64,000 bases of DNA from positions 434,001-498,000 of the forward strand of contig NZ_RCCH01000001.1 of NCBI RefSeq assembly GCF_003663945.1, read 5' to 3'. The position numbers were made by a program, and so were the translations under genes. The notes beneath the pieces are model-generated. The model had not been told where the DNA came from, did no database searches, and worked only from the letters and a program-made list of their open reading frames with translations. The first letter of the stretch is position 1, and each line of letters begins with the position of its first letter. The stretch comes from Lacinutrix venerupis (GTDB lineage Bacteria > Bacteroidota > Bacteroidia > Flavobacteriales > Flavobacteriaceae). Below, piece by piece: positions 63,680 through 64,000 of this stretch.

Positions 63680-64000
63680 TTATAAAAAACTCTGGATAGC
63701 AAGCTCATAGCTCTGCAATCCAAATCCTAATACAACGCCTTTAGCATTGGGAGCAATAAACGATTGGTGCCTAAACTCTTCTCTAGAAAAAGTATTTGAT
63801 ATATGCACTTCTACAACCGGAGTTTCTATAGCTTTTACAGCATCTCCAATACCAACAGAAGTATGTGTATAAGCGGCTGCATTTAAAATAATACCATCAT
63901 AATTGAAACCACATGATTGAATTTTATCTATTATTTCACCTTCTATATTAGATTGAAAGTGCTCCAAGGCCACGTTGGGATATTTTTCTTTAACAGTATC
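63680..64000 (-). CDS. aroQ: 3-dehydroquinate dehydratase, type II (partial)
   Basis: The C-terminal part of AroQ runs from the window edge to the stop at 63680, about 106 residues. It has VALEHFQSNIEGEIIDKI, GIILNAAAYTHTSVGIGDA (with the catalytic region around NAAAYTH) and VEVHISN with the catalytic histidine. The N-terminal part with the active-site tyrosine is outside the window. The enzyme removes water from 3-dehydroquinate in the shikimate pathway. The first codons at the edge read DTVKEKYPNV. Confidence 0.92.
   Translation of the reverse strand, partial: DTVKEKYPNVALEHFQSNIEGEIIDKIQSCGFNYDGIILNAAAYTHTSVGIGDAVKAIETPVVEVHISNTFSREEFRHQSFIAPNAKGVVLGFGLQSYELAIQSFL

Noticed and set aside
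1-64000. tRNA, rRNA, CRISPR or transposase genes
   Set aside because: No tRNA T-arm and acceptor pairing, no repeated spacer pattern and no transposase-like ORF could be found by reading. A tRNAscan-SE and Infernal run would settle the RNA part.

Overview
The window is chromosomal DNA from a member of the Bacteroidota, almost certainly a marine-type Flavobacteriaceae. The evidence is the strong AT bias, promoters of the Bacteroidota form TAnnTTTG, lipoproteins of the form C-S-S-D-D, gliding and type IX secretion genes (a fused GldF-GldG, PorQ, a secreted protein with a type A sorting tail), and weak Shine-Dalgarno sequences. Genus placement is inference. No rRNA, tRNA, CRISPR array, transposase, prophage or recognisable defence system was seen. 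Most of the window is ordinary core genome with a few accessory islands.

Layout. 1-9 kb: a truncated TPR protein, a DinB-like protein, a Bcr/CflA-type exporter, SelO, CsbD, a membrane-anchored patatin, a fatty acid desaturase, two Crp/Fnr regulators and a YceI protein. 9-15.7 kb: a C2 operon (aldehyde dehydrogenase, DUF779 protein, acetyl-CoA synthetase) plus a serine hydrolase, with a divergent AraC regulator and a direct-repeat operator between them. 15.7-24.2 kb: alanine symporter, purC, phoH, SAM hydrolase, a small monooxygenase, gldF-gldG fusion and dnaN. 24.3-32.6 kb: lipoproteins, a T9SS cargo, and a LytS/LytTR-type sensor-regulator pair with a secreted protein of unknown function. 32.7-37.5 kb: small membrane proteins, then a sulfur module (two YeeE/YedE proteins, a metallo-beta-lactamase/rhodanese protein, a TauE permease and a Crp/Fnr regulator). 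37.5-52.3 kb: MtfA peptidase, HAD phosphatase, rnz, pyrB, pyrR, rpsA, LysM proteins, cmk, an accessory lipoprotein bracketed by repeats, a peroxiredoxin, porQ and lon. 52.6-64 kb: an ECF sigma/anti-sigma operon with two repeat-rich surface proteins, two lipoproteins, an MFS transporter, an M48 peptidase, tandem msrB genes, lpd, a porin-like barrel and a truncated aroQ.

Strongest new signal. The three sulfur transcription units each carry a 16-bp palindromic site related to TGTAACAnnTGTTACA. In each case its centre lies exactly 33 bp upstream of the centre of a TAnnTTTG -7 element and 47-49 bp upstream of the start codon. This is the geometry of a class II Crp/Fnr activator, and a cysteine-bearing Crp/Fnr gene lies next to the module. 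Other points worth a second look are the AraC-type direct repeats with 21-bp phasing, a foldable 124-bp element beside an orphan lipoprotein gene bracketed by 9-bp inverted repeats, a conserved-looking small membrane ORF with no AUG start, the gldF-gldG fusion, and a shared N-terminal motif in two tandem LysM proteins.
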